From: Megascapheus bottae | Lineage: Eukaryota > Chordata > Mammalia > Rodentia > Geomyidae | DNA length: 64,000 bases | Assembly (NCBI GenBank): GCA_024803745.1 | Contig: JANJXV010000039.1 | Coordinates: 7,185,001 to 7,249,000, forward strand | Direction of reading: 5' to 3' | Part shown: in pieces, positions 10,821 to 20,640 of the stretch | Layout of the letters: each line of letters begins with the position of its first letter | How positions within the stretch are numbered: position 1 is the stretch's first letter | The notes under the pieces: model-generated | Databases searched by the model: none | What the model saw: the letters and a program-made list of their open reading frames with translations, nothing else | Told to the model about the DNA's origin: nothing | Position numbers and translations under genes: made by a program

Positions 10821-11029
10821 CACCAGCCGCGCCCAGCTGCTGCTTGGGCTCGCTGCTCGTTCACAGCCGCCTCACCCCGCGGGCCACGCCAGGCCTTGTT
10901 CCCCTGGGCCATGTCGGCGGGCGGCAGCACTTTGGGAGGAACCTCACCCGCATCCAGTGCAGTCAAAGTGGGGCTGCGTGAGCCCAGCGCGCCCGGCTGT
11001 GGCGGGCACCGCGGAGCCGCCGGGTGGGG

Positions 11030-11900
11030 GGGCGTTGAAGGGGCGTGGTTAAAGAGAGAGACGCCGCAAAGTCGCATGCCATTGGAGGGTGGACTGTGGA
11101 GGAGGCGTGGTTTGGTGAGCCTGGGGCGGGTCCAGGGGCGGGGCGCCAGCGAGCAGGTGGGTGGGGTAATGAGGACGTTTAAATAAACATAGACGTGGAG
11201 GGGGCGTGGCTTGAATAAAATGGGGGCGGGCTCATGGGGCCTGGAGCCAGGGGCCGATGGGTAGGGTGGTGAGTGGGCGTGGCTGAAGAGGATGTGGGCG
11301 TGGCTACGGGAGGGTCATTGGAGGGGGGATGTTGAAGAGGTGTGGTTAAAGGAAGCCTGTGGGAGGAGCTCTAGGGGCGGGAACAATGGGAGGAACAATG
11401 GGAGGAGTTAGAGGCGGGGCAAGGGAGCCGCGGGAGGCTCTGGGGGTGAGATTTCAAAGGCGCCTGTGGATGGATGTGGAGTTGAAGGGCGTGGTGAAAA
11501 GGTGTCCGTAGGACGAATTCGGGGCGTGGCCTACAGAGCCTGGTGGGCGGGGCTAGAGGTAGGGCCTCCAGGGAACGGGTGCGCGTGGCCATAGGGAGCT
11601 AGTGGGCGGAGTTAGGGAAAGAGCTTTGAGGGAGCCAGGGGTTGTTGCTATTGGAGCGGGGGAAATGTGGGAGGGGCTAGGGGCGTGGCCTGCAAGAGCT
11701 TGCGTCCATGCAGAGTCGGAGGAGAACCGATGGGTAGGGCTGCAGGGAGGGATTGAAAGGAAGCTGGTGGGACCGGTTGGGGCGGAGCTGCAAAAGAGTA
11801 AGTGGGTGGAGCTACCGGGACGAGCTTATGAAAAGCCAATGTGGGCGGGGCTCAAACTTCGGGGAGGCCTCTGGGGAACTGGTGGGTGGGGTTTGGGGAG
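11030..11900 (+). repeat. GC-box/CCAAT-box array 1
   Basis: About 20 copies of a GGGCGTGGC/GGGCGGGGC-type motif in roughly 850 bases, interleaved with CCAATGGGAG-like or ATTGGAGG-like motifs. Spacing is irregular (20-97 bases). It directly follows the F-box relic at 10.7 kb and ends where a SINE (11912) begins. Nothing coding was recognised in it. Confidence 0.8.
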
Positions 11901-11911
11901 GGAAGGGGAGG

Positions 11912-12105
11912 CCAGGAGCTGGGCCTAGTGGGCGAGTGCTAGCTTGCCTTAGCGTGCAAGAATCCCTGGGTTCGATTCCTCAGTACCACATACACAGAAA
12001 AAGCCAGAAGTGGTGCCGTGGCTCAAGTGATAGAGCGCTAGCCTTGAGAAAGCCCAAGGACAGCGCTCAGGCCATGAGTTCAACCCCCAGGACTAGACAG
12101 AACAA
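11912..12105 (+). mobile_element. Type A SINE
   Basis: Closes GC-box array 1 on its right side. Confidence 0.85.
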
Positions 12106-12171
12106 AGAGGGGAAGAGACCAGAAGGAAGCCTATCTGTGGGCATGGCCTGGGCAGAGCCTCCATTGAGGCT

Positions 12172-12369
12172 CAGGGACAGCGCTGTCCCTGAGCTCTTCA
12201 GCTCAAGGCTACCGCCCTACCCTTTGAGCCACAGTGCCACTTCGGGTTTTCTGGTGGTTAATTGAAGAGTCTCATGGACTTTAGTGCCCGTGCTGGACTA
12301 AACCACCATCCTCAGATCTCAGCCTCCTGAGTAGCTAGGATGACAGGCGTGAGCCATCGCGCCCAGCTA
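12172..12369 (-). mobile_element. Type B SINE
   Basis: Complete from the right arm to the 7SL-like end. Confidence 0.8.
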
Positions 12370-13129
12370 CTGGATGATCTTTTGAGTGGAACCCTGGAAT
12401 TAACCAGCACCTTCTTTATTTGACAGAAGGCCTCCAGAGATGGCTAGATCTGCACAAGGGAGATGACTCCCTGTCTGGGGCTTCTTCGTGACCACGCTCA
12501 GGTGAAGCCCCTGCACTCTCCAAGGGCCAGGTCCTGGGTTCAAAACAGCCAGCTGTCCTTATGACCCTCTCTCCTGCCTTCCTACTTGGTGTCTTAGGAG
12601 GCAGATCCTGAATCTGGAGGAGGAAGCTTTGTGGCAGAACTGCTGTACAGTGGCAGGATTGAGATTTGTGTCTCAGGCTGGTGAGTGTTAATGGTTCTGA
12701 AAGCCCTGGCAGGGAGAAATTAAAGGTCAGGTTGCTAAAGGAAGCAACAGGATGCACACCTCAAGCCTTTCACTTGTCTCCTAAGAAATCTCCTTGGAAG
12801 ACAGCAGCTTGAGTCCACTACACTGGCCTTAGGCCCAACTCTGTCTTGTCTGGTTACATGCTTCCTGCCTTAGGTGGCAATACACAGGATTGGCTAAGAG
12901 CTTCCCTACTGGGGTCAAACTTCTTAGGGTCAAGCCTCACTTCTGCAGCCTGGTGGCCTTGGGCACCTGAAGAGGCATACATGTGAAGACTTATTACAAG
13001 TGAAGCACATAGTAAATGCTGTGTGCACTGGGGGCATATATTTCAATGTCTTCAATATTTCCAAATTTCATAGAAAAGAGATTCAGAAAAGGGAGGTGAT
13101 CTGAAGGACCTAGTATAAGGTCAAGCCTT

Positions 13130-13310
13130 GCTGAGTTCTGTTGTGCATGCCTATTATCTCAGCACTTAGGAGAGTAAGATGAGAGGATTGTGAATTGGTG
13201 GACAGATTGGGCTGCATGGTGAGAGTCTGTGCCAAAACAATAATAAATTTGGGCACTGGTGGTACACACCTCTAATCCTAGTTACTCAGGAAGCTGAGAT
13301 CTAAATCTTT
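13130..13310 (+). mobile_element. B1-like fragment and type B left fragment
   Basis: TGTGCATGCCTATTATCTCA at 13142 begins a 7SL-type monomer. A second left-part fragment (13248-13309) ends at a TCC-rich run just before the solo LTR. Confidence 0.6.
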
Positions 13311-13358
13311 CTTTTCCTCCTTCTCCTCCTCCTTCTCCTCCTCCTCTTTGCAGTGATA

Positions 13359-13694
13359 TGTCGGGAGCAAGAGTGGAAACAAACTGTACTTTGATTTGCA
13401 TCAGATAATTGCTTGATTGTCTTATTGTTTTTTGGCCTTCTCCTGTTCAATTGATCTGAGATTTACCATATGAATGTAACCCTCAACAGCTCCCTGATTA
13501 ACGATCTGGATGTAACACCTGGGAGGGCCCTGGTCTCGGGAGGGGATAAAAACTTTGTGTTAAGAATAAAGGAGGCGGCAGTTTTCGCTTGGGCTGCAGA
13601 CCTCCTGGACCCGATGTGTTTGTCTCTCTTCTAATTTTTCCAGTCCCTGCCCCTTATTTCAGGAACCCCAATTTGCTGCCGGGAGGCCCCGGCA
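13359..13694 (+). mobile_element. Solo LTR of an endogenous retrovirus (class II-like) with 6-bp target duplication
   Basis: 336 bases starting TGTCGGGAGC and ending CCCCGGCA, flanked by the exact 6-bp duplication GTGATA at 13353-13358 and 13695-13700. A TATA-like GATAAAA lies at 13545-13551 and AATAAA at 13565-13570, then a C/T-rich U5-like segment. No internal viral sequence is present. The 6-bp duplication fits ERV2/IAP-type elements; the class assignment is inference. Confidence 0.85.
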
Positions 13695-13970
13695 GTGATA
13701 CAGTTTGAACTCAAGGCCTTGTCCATGTTAGGCTGGTGCTTTACCACTTCAACCACACACAGAGCTCTCATTCATTTTGTTTTTCAAAAGGATCTTAAAT
13801 TTTTGCCTGGGACCAGATTCAGGCTACATTCCTTCTGACTATACCTTGAGTATCTGATAACTTTTTCCCCACACAGGCATCAGTTTACCACCCTCCCATT
13901 GTCCTTAGAAGCTGTGATTACAGGCATGGGCCACTGTGCCTGGCCCTAATAAAAATGTCTTAATTTGGGG

Positions 13971-14135
13971 CCAGGCGTGAGGCCTAGTGGTAGAGAGCCT
14001 GCCTACCACATAAACAGAAAAGGCCAGAAGTGGTGCTGTGCTCAAGTGGTAGAGCATTAGCCTTGAGAAAGCTCAAGGACAGTGCCCAGGCCCTGAGCTC
14101 AAGCCCTAGGACTGGTCAAAAAAAAAGGGGGGGGC
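13971..14135 (+). mobile_element. Type A SINE with internal deletion
   Basis: The left part lacks the segment between AGAGAGCCTGCC and TACCACATAAAC. Confidence 0.8.
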
Positions 14136-14139
14136 ATAC

Positions 14140-14984
14140 TTTTTAAAATATTTAATTAATTATTTGTGTAATAACACAAATGTAGGGTACCAATCAGTGA
14201 TGTACACTGTCAGAAGGGATGCCAAGAGTCCAGCCAGCAAGCCCTTGGGAGAGGAACTTCAGGGGATGGGCAGACACCACAAAAGACTTCTTCTCACAGG
14301 TGGGGAGCTGGATACAACAGTAGTTGTACGATCTGTCTCCCCACGACTGCCAAAAAAAAAAACCAACAGTGTGAGCACCTATCTGTAAAAGGGACTGGAC
14401 CTGTGATTCAAGTGCAATTCAATCCCTGAACCTACAAAGGAGGGAAGAAACAAATAACTAAAAAGAAAAAAATCAGGGATGACTGGTATTAAAGTCATTT
14501 TAAGATTAAGAGAATCTATCATTGACAGTGCTACAAATGAGTTTTATAAATGAACATCTTCCAATATAAATTGCATAATTGAGTCATTCATTACTTTAGA
14601 CTTGAGATTTGTACTGAAAGTCGAATAAAAGAGGTTTTCACTGAGTAAATGTTTAAATGATTTGATATGCTTAATTTATTGCAAATGTTAAGTGCTTAGG
14701 CTGGTTTTTGCTTGGGAGAAATTTCTGAGGAGCTTCCGGAAGAATATTGAGCAGTTTAAATTTTGGGAAAGCAGAACATTTCAGAGTTTAATTAATTAAG
14801 CTTCAAAGTGGGACTTAAAGCTGTTGAAACTGGAGTTGGCTGAACATTAATCAAAGAAATCCCTGAAATTAGGTGATAAAATTTCCTAGGTATATTAATA
14901 GAATGAATACTTGGAACAGCAGAACCTGGAAAAATAGAGGACGATGTTGCCCTCGGTAGCTTTAAAAGAAAAATTATTACTGTT
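14140..14984. other. AT-rich unique sequence, no gene seen
   Basis: No SINE, conserved reading frame or recognised repeat in about 840 bases. It is one of the few long stretches left of 20 kb without recent retroposons. Confidence 0.5.
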
Positions 14985-15225
14985 ATTAGCCAGGGGGCCT
15001 AGTGGCTCGTGTTTGTAACCCCAGACACTCTGGAGGCCTGGGATCTGAGGATATGGGATTCATAGCCAGCCAGGGCAGAAAAGTAAGACTCTTATCTTCC
15101 ACTTAACCAGCAAAAAGCCCAAAGTGGAACTGTGACTCAAGTGGTACAGTACCAGCCTTGAGCAAAACTAAAAAAATGCTCAGGAACAGTGTCCATGCCC
15201 TGAGTTCAAGTCCCAGTACTAGTGT
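14985..15225 (+). mobile_element. Type B SINE
   Basis: Full length; ends at AGTACTAGTG without an A-tail. Confidence 0.8.
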
Positions 15226-15565
15226 TCTGTGGGCAGGGGCTTCCACTCAGTTCTTCCAAATCAGACCTATGGGTGGACTCACAGCTGAGCCATGGATGGA
15301 TACCTGCTCTGATACAAGTTAGGCAAATTGGAGGTAAGGAGGGTAAAGACTTGGGGGAGGGGGGCTAGCCCCAGGGCGAGGGGAAGGGCATCTAGGAGGA
15401 GGGGCCTCCCCAAATGTGATTTTACCAACCCTGAGGACCAGGGTTGCCATATGCCCATTATCTCTCTCCCTGCCCCCACCACCATTCCCCCCCCCCCCCC
15501 CGCCTCCTCTCTCTCTCGCTCTCCCTCCCTCCATACTAGGCTTTGTTTTTTTTGTTTTGTTTTTG

Positions 15566-16003
15566 TGCCAGTCCTGGGCTTGAGCTCAGGGCCTGAGCAC
15601 TGTCCTTGGACTTTCTCAAGGCTAGAGCTCTACCACTTGAGCCTCAGCACCACTTCCAGCTTTTTTCTATGTATGTGGTACCGAGGACTTGAACCTGGGT
15701 CTTCGTGCATGCAAGGCAAGCACTCTACCACTAAGCCAAACTCCCGGCCCCCCCCTTTTTTTTTTAAGTCAGTCATGGGGTTTGAACTCATGGCCTGGGC
15801 ACAGTCCCTGAGCTCTCTCATTCAAGGCTTGTATGCTACCACTTTGAAGTACAGTGCCACTGCCAATTTTCTGATGGTTAATTGTAGATAAGTGTCTCAC
15901 AAACTTTCTTCCTGACGCTGGTTTTGAACCACAGTCCTCAGATATTATCCTTCTGAGTAGCTACAATTACAGGTATAAGCCATTGGCACCCACTTCCTAG
16001 GGT

Positions 16004-16039
<36 letters not shown>

Positions 16040-16300
16040 ATGTGCACTGGTCCTGAGGCTTAAACACCAGACCTGGACACCGTCCCTTAAGTTTTTCAAG
16101 ACTGGCGCTCTACTTCTTGAGCCTTAAATTACACTTCTGGCTTTTTTTTTTTTTTTTTTTTTTTGCTGGTTAATTGGAGAGAAGAAGATCTCATGGACTT
16201 TCCCGTCAGGCCTGGCTTTGAATCCGTGAATCAGTGATCCTCAGATCTCAGCCTCCTGAGCAGCTAGAATTCCAGATGTAAACCACTGGCGCCCAACTCC
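15566..16300 (-). mobile_element. Type A SINE followed by two type B SINEs, all minus
   Basis: Type A 15566-15752, type B 15765-15998, a (TG)n run at about 16003-16037, then type B 16038-16298 containing a T24 tract. Confidence 0.85.
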
Positions 16301-16344
16301 TTTGTAAAAGTTTTCCAAGATTGGCAATGCCAAGTGTGACGTTC

Positions 16345-16700
16345 ATTCATTCCTGTTGGAGCACAACTGGACTGAGCAGATGAAAACTGTGGGGCACTTC
16401 CTGCCACCCAAGAATTCCATTCCGACAGACTCACTCAAGAAAAATGCAGAGCTCTGTCCACATACGCATTTGTACATGATAGATCATAATTCCTTATTCA
16501 TGATAGCTCCAAACTGGGGACAAATCAAATACCCATCCTAAGAAGTGAATGAACACATTGTCATGTAGCTGTCTGATGGAATACTACTCAGCAAGGGAAA
16601 AAATACGAAGGAACTGCTGAGAGATACATGGAACAATGCGGATGAATCACACAGACATTATGCTGAAGGAAGGAAATGAGGCTGGGAAAAACGCATGCTC
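16345..16700 (+). mobile_element. Ancient L1 3' region
   Basis: Contains the typical L1 3'-end phrases TTCATGATAGCTCCAAACTGG, a diverged form of AATGGAATACTATTCAGC, and ACATTATGCTGAAGGAAGG. No reading frame survives; it is strongly diverged. Confidence 0.7.
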
Positions 16701-17074
16701 TATTTTGTCATTCAGGAAACTGAAAGCATACAGTCATCTGACATTAGAATATTGAAAATAAAGTATTCACTAGAAGAGGTTTTGAGGAAAGGGATTGGCT
16801 GCTACAACACAGTGAGCAGATCAGGTAGAATGCTGAGTGTGGTGACAGTCTCGGCTACTCAGGAAATCAAGGCAGGAGCCAGTAGAGTGGGGCCAATCTA
16901 GGCAACACAAACCCCCAAAGAAGAAGAAATTATACCGTTCCTTGTTCTGAGATAGGAAAAACCAGAATCAGATCCTGAGTTTGCTAGGGAGGGCTTGGGC
17001 GACTTCACCAATGGGCCAACGAATCCATGGGATGGAATTTGCTGCAAGCCTGCCTTTTTTTTTTTTTTTTTTTT

Positions 17075-17305
17075 TTTTTGATGGATCATGGGGCTTGAAC
17101 TTGGCCTGGGCACTGTCCCTGAGCTCTTCAGCTCTGGGCTACCACCCTAACCTAGAACCAAGCCCCACTTCCCATTTTCTAGGGGTTAGTTAGAGATAAG
17201 AGTCTCAGGTCCTTTTGTGCCTGGACTGGCTTTGAACCTTGATCCTCAGATCTCAGCCTCTTCAGTAGCTAGGATTACAGGCGGGAGCCACCACGCCCAG
17301 CTTGG
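17075..17305 (-). mobile_element. Type B SINE with long T-run
   Basis: Full length; the T23 run at 17057-17079 is its tail. Confidence 0.85.
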
Positions 17306-17579
17306 AAGCTTGCTTTCTAAGAAGAGGCTAGGAAAAACATTGAAGCAGTGATGTGCTACTGCTGCTGTCTGCTAATTATTGCAGAAGCCAGATGCTCGAG
17401 AAACTAGTCCAAGCCACAGAAACCTCAGCCTGCAGCAGTTTGGATTAAGGTCTGATCCCAGGCTGCGAGAATGGCCCGGAAGCCCAGCCCCTGCCTCTGG
17501 TGCCCTCTACTGTATAAACATAGTATTGCAACAGCATGCACAGGAAAAAAAAAAAACATTTAAAGGACCCAGCTCTAAT

Positions 17580-17735
17580 TTCCAGGATTTTTTTTCTTTC
17601 TTTCTTTCTTTCTTTCTTTTTTTTTTTTTTTTTTTTTACACTCAGAGACAGGTATGATGGATCTCAGCACTGGGGGTGAAACTGAGGCAAGAGGATCAGG
17701 AACTTAAGACTAGCCTGAAATGTATGTAGCAAGAG
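17580..17735 (+). mobile_element. TTTC/poly-T tract and B1-like monomer
   Basis: (TTTC)n and poly-T at 17588-17638, then a 7SL-like monomer (GGTATGATGGATCTCAGCAC..GAGGCAAGAGGATC). Confidence 0.6.
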
Positions 17736-17767
17736 CTTGGTTAGGTGGTTTTTTGTTTGTTTGTTTT

Positions 17768-18335
17768 TCTGTTAGTCCTGGGGCTTGAACTCAAAGAATG
17801 GGCTTGAGCTTCTGAGTTTCATTTTCCCAAAGCTAGCATTCTTCCACTTGAGCCACAGTTTTCTCAAGGCTAGTTCTCATTTCAGCCACAGGGCCACTTC
17901 TGGCTTTTTCTGTATATGTGGACTCAAACCCAGGACTTCATGCATGGTAGGCAAGCACTCTACCACTAAGCCAAATTCCTGCTCCCCTTCCCCCCCCCTT
18001 TTTTTCCATGTTCTGTTCCTGGGGCTTGAACTCAGGACCTGTGAGCGGTCTCTTAGTTTTTTTACTCAATGCCAGGGTTCAGCCACTTGAGCCACTCCTT
18101 CACTTTTTTTTTTCATATATTTTTATTGTAATTAATAGAAGGGTTACATGATACTTGCCAGATAGATGGTGCATTAATTCCCCCACTCCTTCACTTTTGT
18201 CTTTTTTTAGTGGGTAGTTTTCGACAAGAGTCTCATAGATTTTCCTACTGGGGTTGGCTTCAAACCGTGATCCTCAGATCTCAGCATCCTGAGTAGCTAG
18301 GATTATAGATATGCCCTACTGGCACCTGGCTGAGC
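17768..18335 (-). mobile_element. Type A-like and type B SINEs, the latter split by L1
   Basis: A diverged copy lies at 17768-17985. A type B copy at 18005-18335 is interrupted by the L1 end at 18107-18182. Confidence 0.75.
18107..18182 (-). mobile_element. 5'-truncated L1 3' end with target duplication
   Basis: A poly-T start followed by TTATTGTAATTAATAGAAGG, flanked by the 15-bp duplication CCACTCCTTCACTTT at 18092-18106 and 18183-18197. It is inserted in a minus-strand SINE (18005-18335). The same sequence recurs at 54275-54378. Confidence 0.7.
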
Positions 18336-18526
18336 CTGTTTATTTAAGACAATTGCATTTATAGGGGCAGAAAGCAAGTCAGTTTTTGCCTTAACCTTAG
18401 GCTGACTAGGAAGGGGGAGGTAATGTCCCTGTCTTGAGAGATTAGAACAAATTGTACACTTTACAGGTGCACAGCTTACTGGTCCTGACAGACTGAGTGG
18501 GACCAGCTCTGTGCTTTCTTTCCTTT

Positions 18527-18614
18527 TTGCCAGTTCTGGGACTGAACTCAGGGCCTGAGCGTTGTCCTTGGGCTAGAACACTCTCTCTACCATTAGGCCA
18601 AACTCCTGGCCCTG
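18527..18614 (-). mobile_element. Type A SINE with large internal deletion
   Basis: The right-arm end is joined directly to the left-part end (CTTGGGCTAGAACACTC); it lies just upstream of the FBXO17-like relic exon. Confidence 0.75.
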
Positions 18615-18659
18615 TGCTTTCCTCTCTTGGTTGTTCTCAGAGAATCAAGGTGGAATGTT

Positions 18660-18800
18660 TCCTAGGAGGCAGTGGTGGAGGAGCCCTCCGTGAGACTGCT
18701 GCAGCTTGCTCGCGACTGCAGCGCCTTCTACGCCCTGGTCCAGCGCTGACCGCCCTGCGGCGAGGACGAGGACCAGGAGGTCCCGATCTGTGCAAAACTT
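18660..18800 (+). pseudogene. FBXO17: FBXO17-like coding-exon relic with in-frame stop
   Basis: After a TTTCCTAG acceptor-like site the frame reads AVVEEPSVRLLQLARDCSAFYALVQR, then TGA, then PPCGEDEDQEVPICAKLQFLC. This follows the post-F-box segment of FBXO17 (LLQLARDRSA...YAVAQRCLPSNEDKEEFPLC) closely. The TGA sits where the family has a Cys, and the F-box core expected just upstream is missing. The location next to MRPS12 and the same strand as SARS2 match FBXO17 in human. Retained splice-site sequence suggests an unprocessed pseudogene. Confidence 0.65.
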
Positions 18801-18829
18801 CAATTCCTATGTGGAGATTGGGGCCTAGA

Positions 18830-19150
18830 GCGGGGCGGGGCTGGAGGGCGGGGGCGGGGGAGGAATGAAGGGCGGTGGTGGGCGTGGCCAGTTTTTGGAG
18901 CGCCGTGACCAATGGGAGGAGTCAGGAAGGTTTATCCTGAGTGGAGTGGGCGTGGTCATCCCTGGAGAGAGAACCAATGGAAAGGACCAGAGGGAATGCA
19001 GGCTGGAGTGTGGGGGCGTGGCCAGGATCTGAAGCTACGTCAGTAATGGGAGGAGCCAGGGGGACTCAGGCTGATGGGTGGGCGTGGTGAGCTCTAGAGA
19101 GCCAATGGGAGAATCCAAGGAGCAGGGGGGGTGGGCGGGGCTACGCCGAG
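18830..19150 (+). repeat. GC-box/CCAAT-box array 2, about 66-bp period
   Basis: GGGCGTGGC-type motifs begin near 18880, 18948, 19014, 19079 and 19133. Between them recurs a CCAATGGGAGGAG-like motif. Unit length is about 54-68 bases. It directly follows the FBXO17-like relic exon at 18.7 kb, as array 1 follows the other relic. Confidence 0.8.
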
Positions 19151-19370
19151 GATGGAGTCTGGGGTGGGAGGGAGGCAGGTGGAACATCTGGGCAGAGGAA
19201 ACAGTTATTTTGATTGATATAGTCAAGGTATCAGGAGGATACCTTGGATACCAGGATGCTAGCAAGCCTGGGGCAGGGGAGGAAGAAGACGCCTGAGGGC
19301 GAAACAGATGGGGAGCGCTGCTGGGGGAGTCTGGCAGGCGGCGTTTGTCTTCAAGCCTCTGTGTTTTCAG

Positions 19371-19485
19371 AGGCTGGGTGGTGGAGCACCGTGGGAATGG
19401 GCAGTGGCCAGGAACCTGACACTGGCTCCAAGGGCTCCTTCTCAGACCTGCTTTGAGACTTCAAGTGTCCTATGCTCATTCCTGG
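19371..19485 (+). pseudogene. FBXO17: FBXO17-like FBA-domain exon relic with frameshift
   Basis: Following a GTGTTTTCAG acceptor, one frame reads GWVVEHRGNGQW and then hits a stop. A different frame continues RNLTLAPRAPSQTCFETSS. Together they track the FBA-domain segment of FBXO17/27 (GWxVEHGGNGW...KNLTPVPGAPSQTCFVTSF). The break is a small deletion in the middle of the conserved block, so the exon cannot be translated through. Confidence 0.7.
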
Positions 19486-19549
19486 CGCAAGGGTCCTACT
19501 TTTGGGTTTGTAAATGTGCTTTTGTTTCCCTTCCCCTCACACCTCCAGC

Positions 19550-20075
19550 CATTCTTCATTCAGCAAATACTCGTTGAGGGTCTGTTATGACATCTGGATT
19601 CCTAGCACTGTTTGTTTTTTGTTTTGTTGGTCGTGGGGTTTGAACTCTGGGCCTGGGCGCTGTCCCTGAGCTCTTCAGCTCAAGGCTACCACCCTACCCC
19701 TGGAGCCACAGCGCCACTTCTGGTTTCTAGTGGTTAACTGGAAATAAGAATCTGACTTTAGTGCCCCAGCTGATTTTGAACCTTGATCCTCAGATCTTAG
19801 CCTCCTGAATAGCTAGGATTACAGGTGTGAGCCACTGTGCCTGGACCTAAGGAAAGATTGTGACAGCTTATTTCTGTTGTTCCTCGAAATCCCCCCCACA
19901 CGCACTGGTGATTGAACACAACATTTATTACCTGCCGTGTGTGCAGGACACTACTAAAAGTGCTGGAATGCATTGGTAAGTTAAAATCTATCTCCAAAAT
20001 GAAGTTGAAGAAACAGAGGCAAAGGGAGGATGGTAAATGACTAATGTCTCAGGTGCCAAGCCAGGCTGGTTCCCA
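19550..20075 (+). mobile_element. MIR/L2-type fragments split by a SINE
   Basis: CAGCAAATACTCGTTGAGGG at 19560 resembles an MIR/L2 5' segment. AAGAAACAGAGGCAAAGGGA near 20008 resembles the MIR core. A younger SINE (19613-19850) lies between them. Confidence 0.5.
19613..19850 (-). mobile_element. Type B SINE
   Basis: Inserted in MIR/L2-like sequence between two FBXO17-like relic exons. Confidence 0.8.
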
Positions 20076-20204
20076 AGCCTACTGTGTCATGATCACTTTA
20101 TATAATTTTCCATGGCTTCTTGTTTACACTCTTGCCCTCTTTCCCCTACTACCCCAAACACACAGATACAGCATCCAAAAGATCCCATTTAAAAAGGGAG
20201 TGGG

Positions 20205-20400
20205 GGACTGGGAATGTGGTTTGGTGGTAGAGTGCTTGCCTAGCATGCATGAAGCCCTGGGTTCCATTCCTCAATACCACATACACAGAAAAGGCCAGAA
20301 ATACACTGTGGCTCCAGTAGTAAGAGGGCTAGCCTTGAGCAAAAGCAGCTCAGGAACAAGCCAACGCGGTGGCTCACCCCACCCCCACCCCCAAAAAGCC
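20205..20400 (+). mobile_element. Type A SINE, diverged right arm
   Basis: Tail replaced by a CCACCCCCA-rich stretch. Confidence 0.75.
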
Positions 20401-20484
20401 CACACACAACTTTCTCATGACTGGTAGTTACACAGCCATGGAAAGAAAATGAAGGGCTTTTTGCTGCTGACCTCTGCCAAGATG

Positions 20485-20640
20485 GAGAGCATCACAGGTT
20501 CTCCTCCTCCTATGTCTTCACCAACCTCAGCACCTGCTCCATGTCTTTGGTGTAGTACAGGACAGATGGGTGGGGCACAATGGCACCCCAGTGACCCACT
20601 CCAGCTCAGTCAGGATCATCTTATCCCAAGCCAAGTCTGA
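20485..20640 (+). pseudogene. FBXO17: FBXO17-like terminal-exon relic
   Basis: One frame gives SSSYVFTNLSTCSMSLV and a TAG stop. The next frame gives DRWVGHNGTPVTHSSSVRIILS. These match the C-terminal FBA segment of FBXO17 (VSHVFTNFGKGIRYVSFEQ...[23 protein letters not shown]), separated by a frameshift. The preceding FBA exon (DSAQIEICVADWW in the family) was not found between 19490 and 20480. An AATAAA at 21215-21220 could be the old poly(A) signal. Confidence 0.7.

Noticed and set aside
10322..11077. 251-codon open frame on the minus strand
   Set aside because: Pro/Ser/Ala-rich translation of GC-rich sequence opposite the F-box relic; no domain or splice structure.
15328..15891. 187-codon open frame on the plus strand
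   Set aside because: Most of it is translation through a minus-strand type A SINE ([20 protein letters not shown] and similar phrases recur in dozens of frames across the window).
18735..18740. TGA in the FBXO17-like frame considered as a selenocysteine codon
   Set aside because: Other exons of the same relic carry frameshifts, and no SECIS-like structure was identified. A nonsense mutation is simpler.
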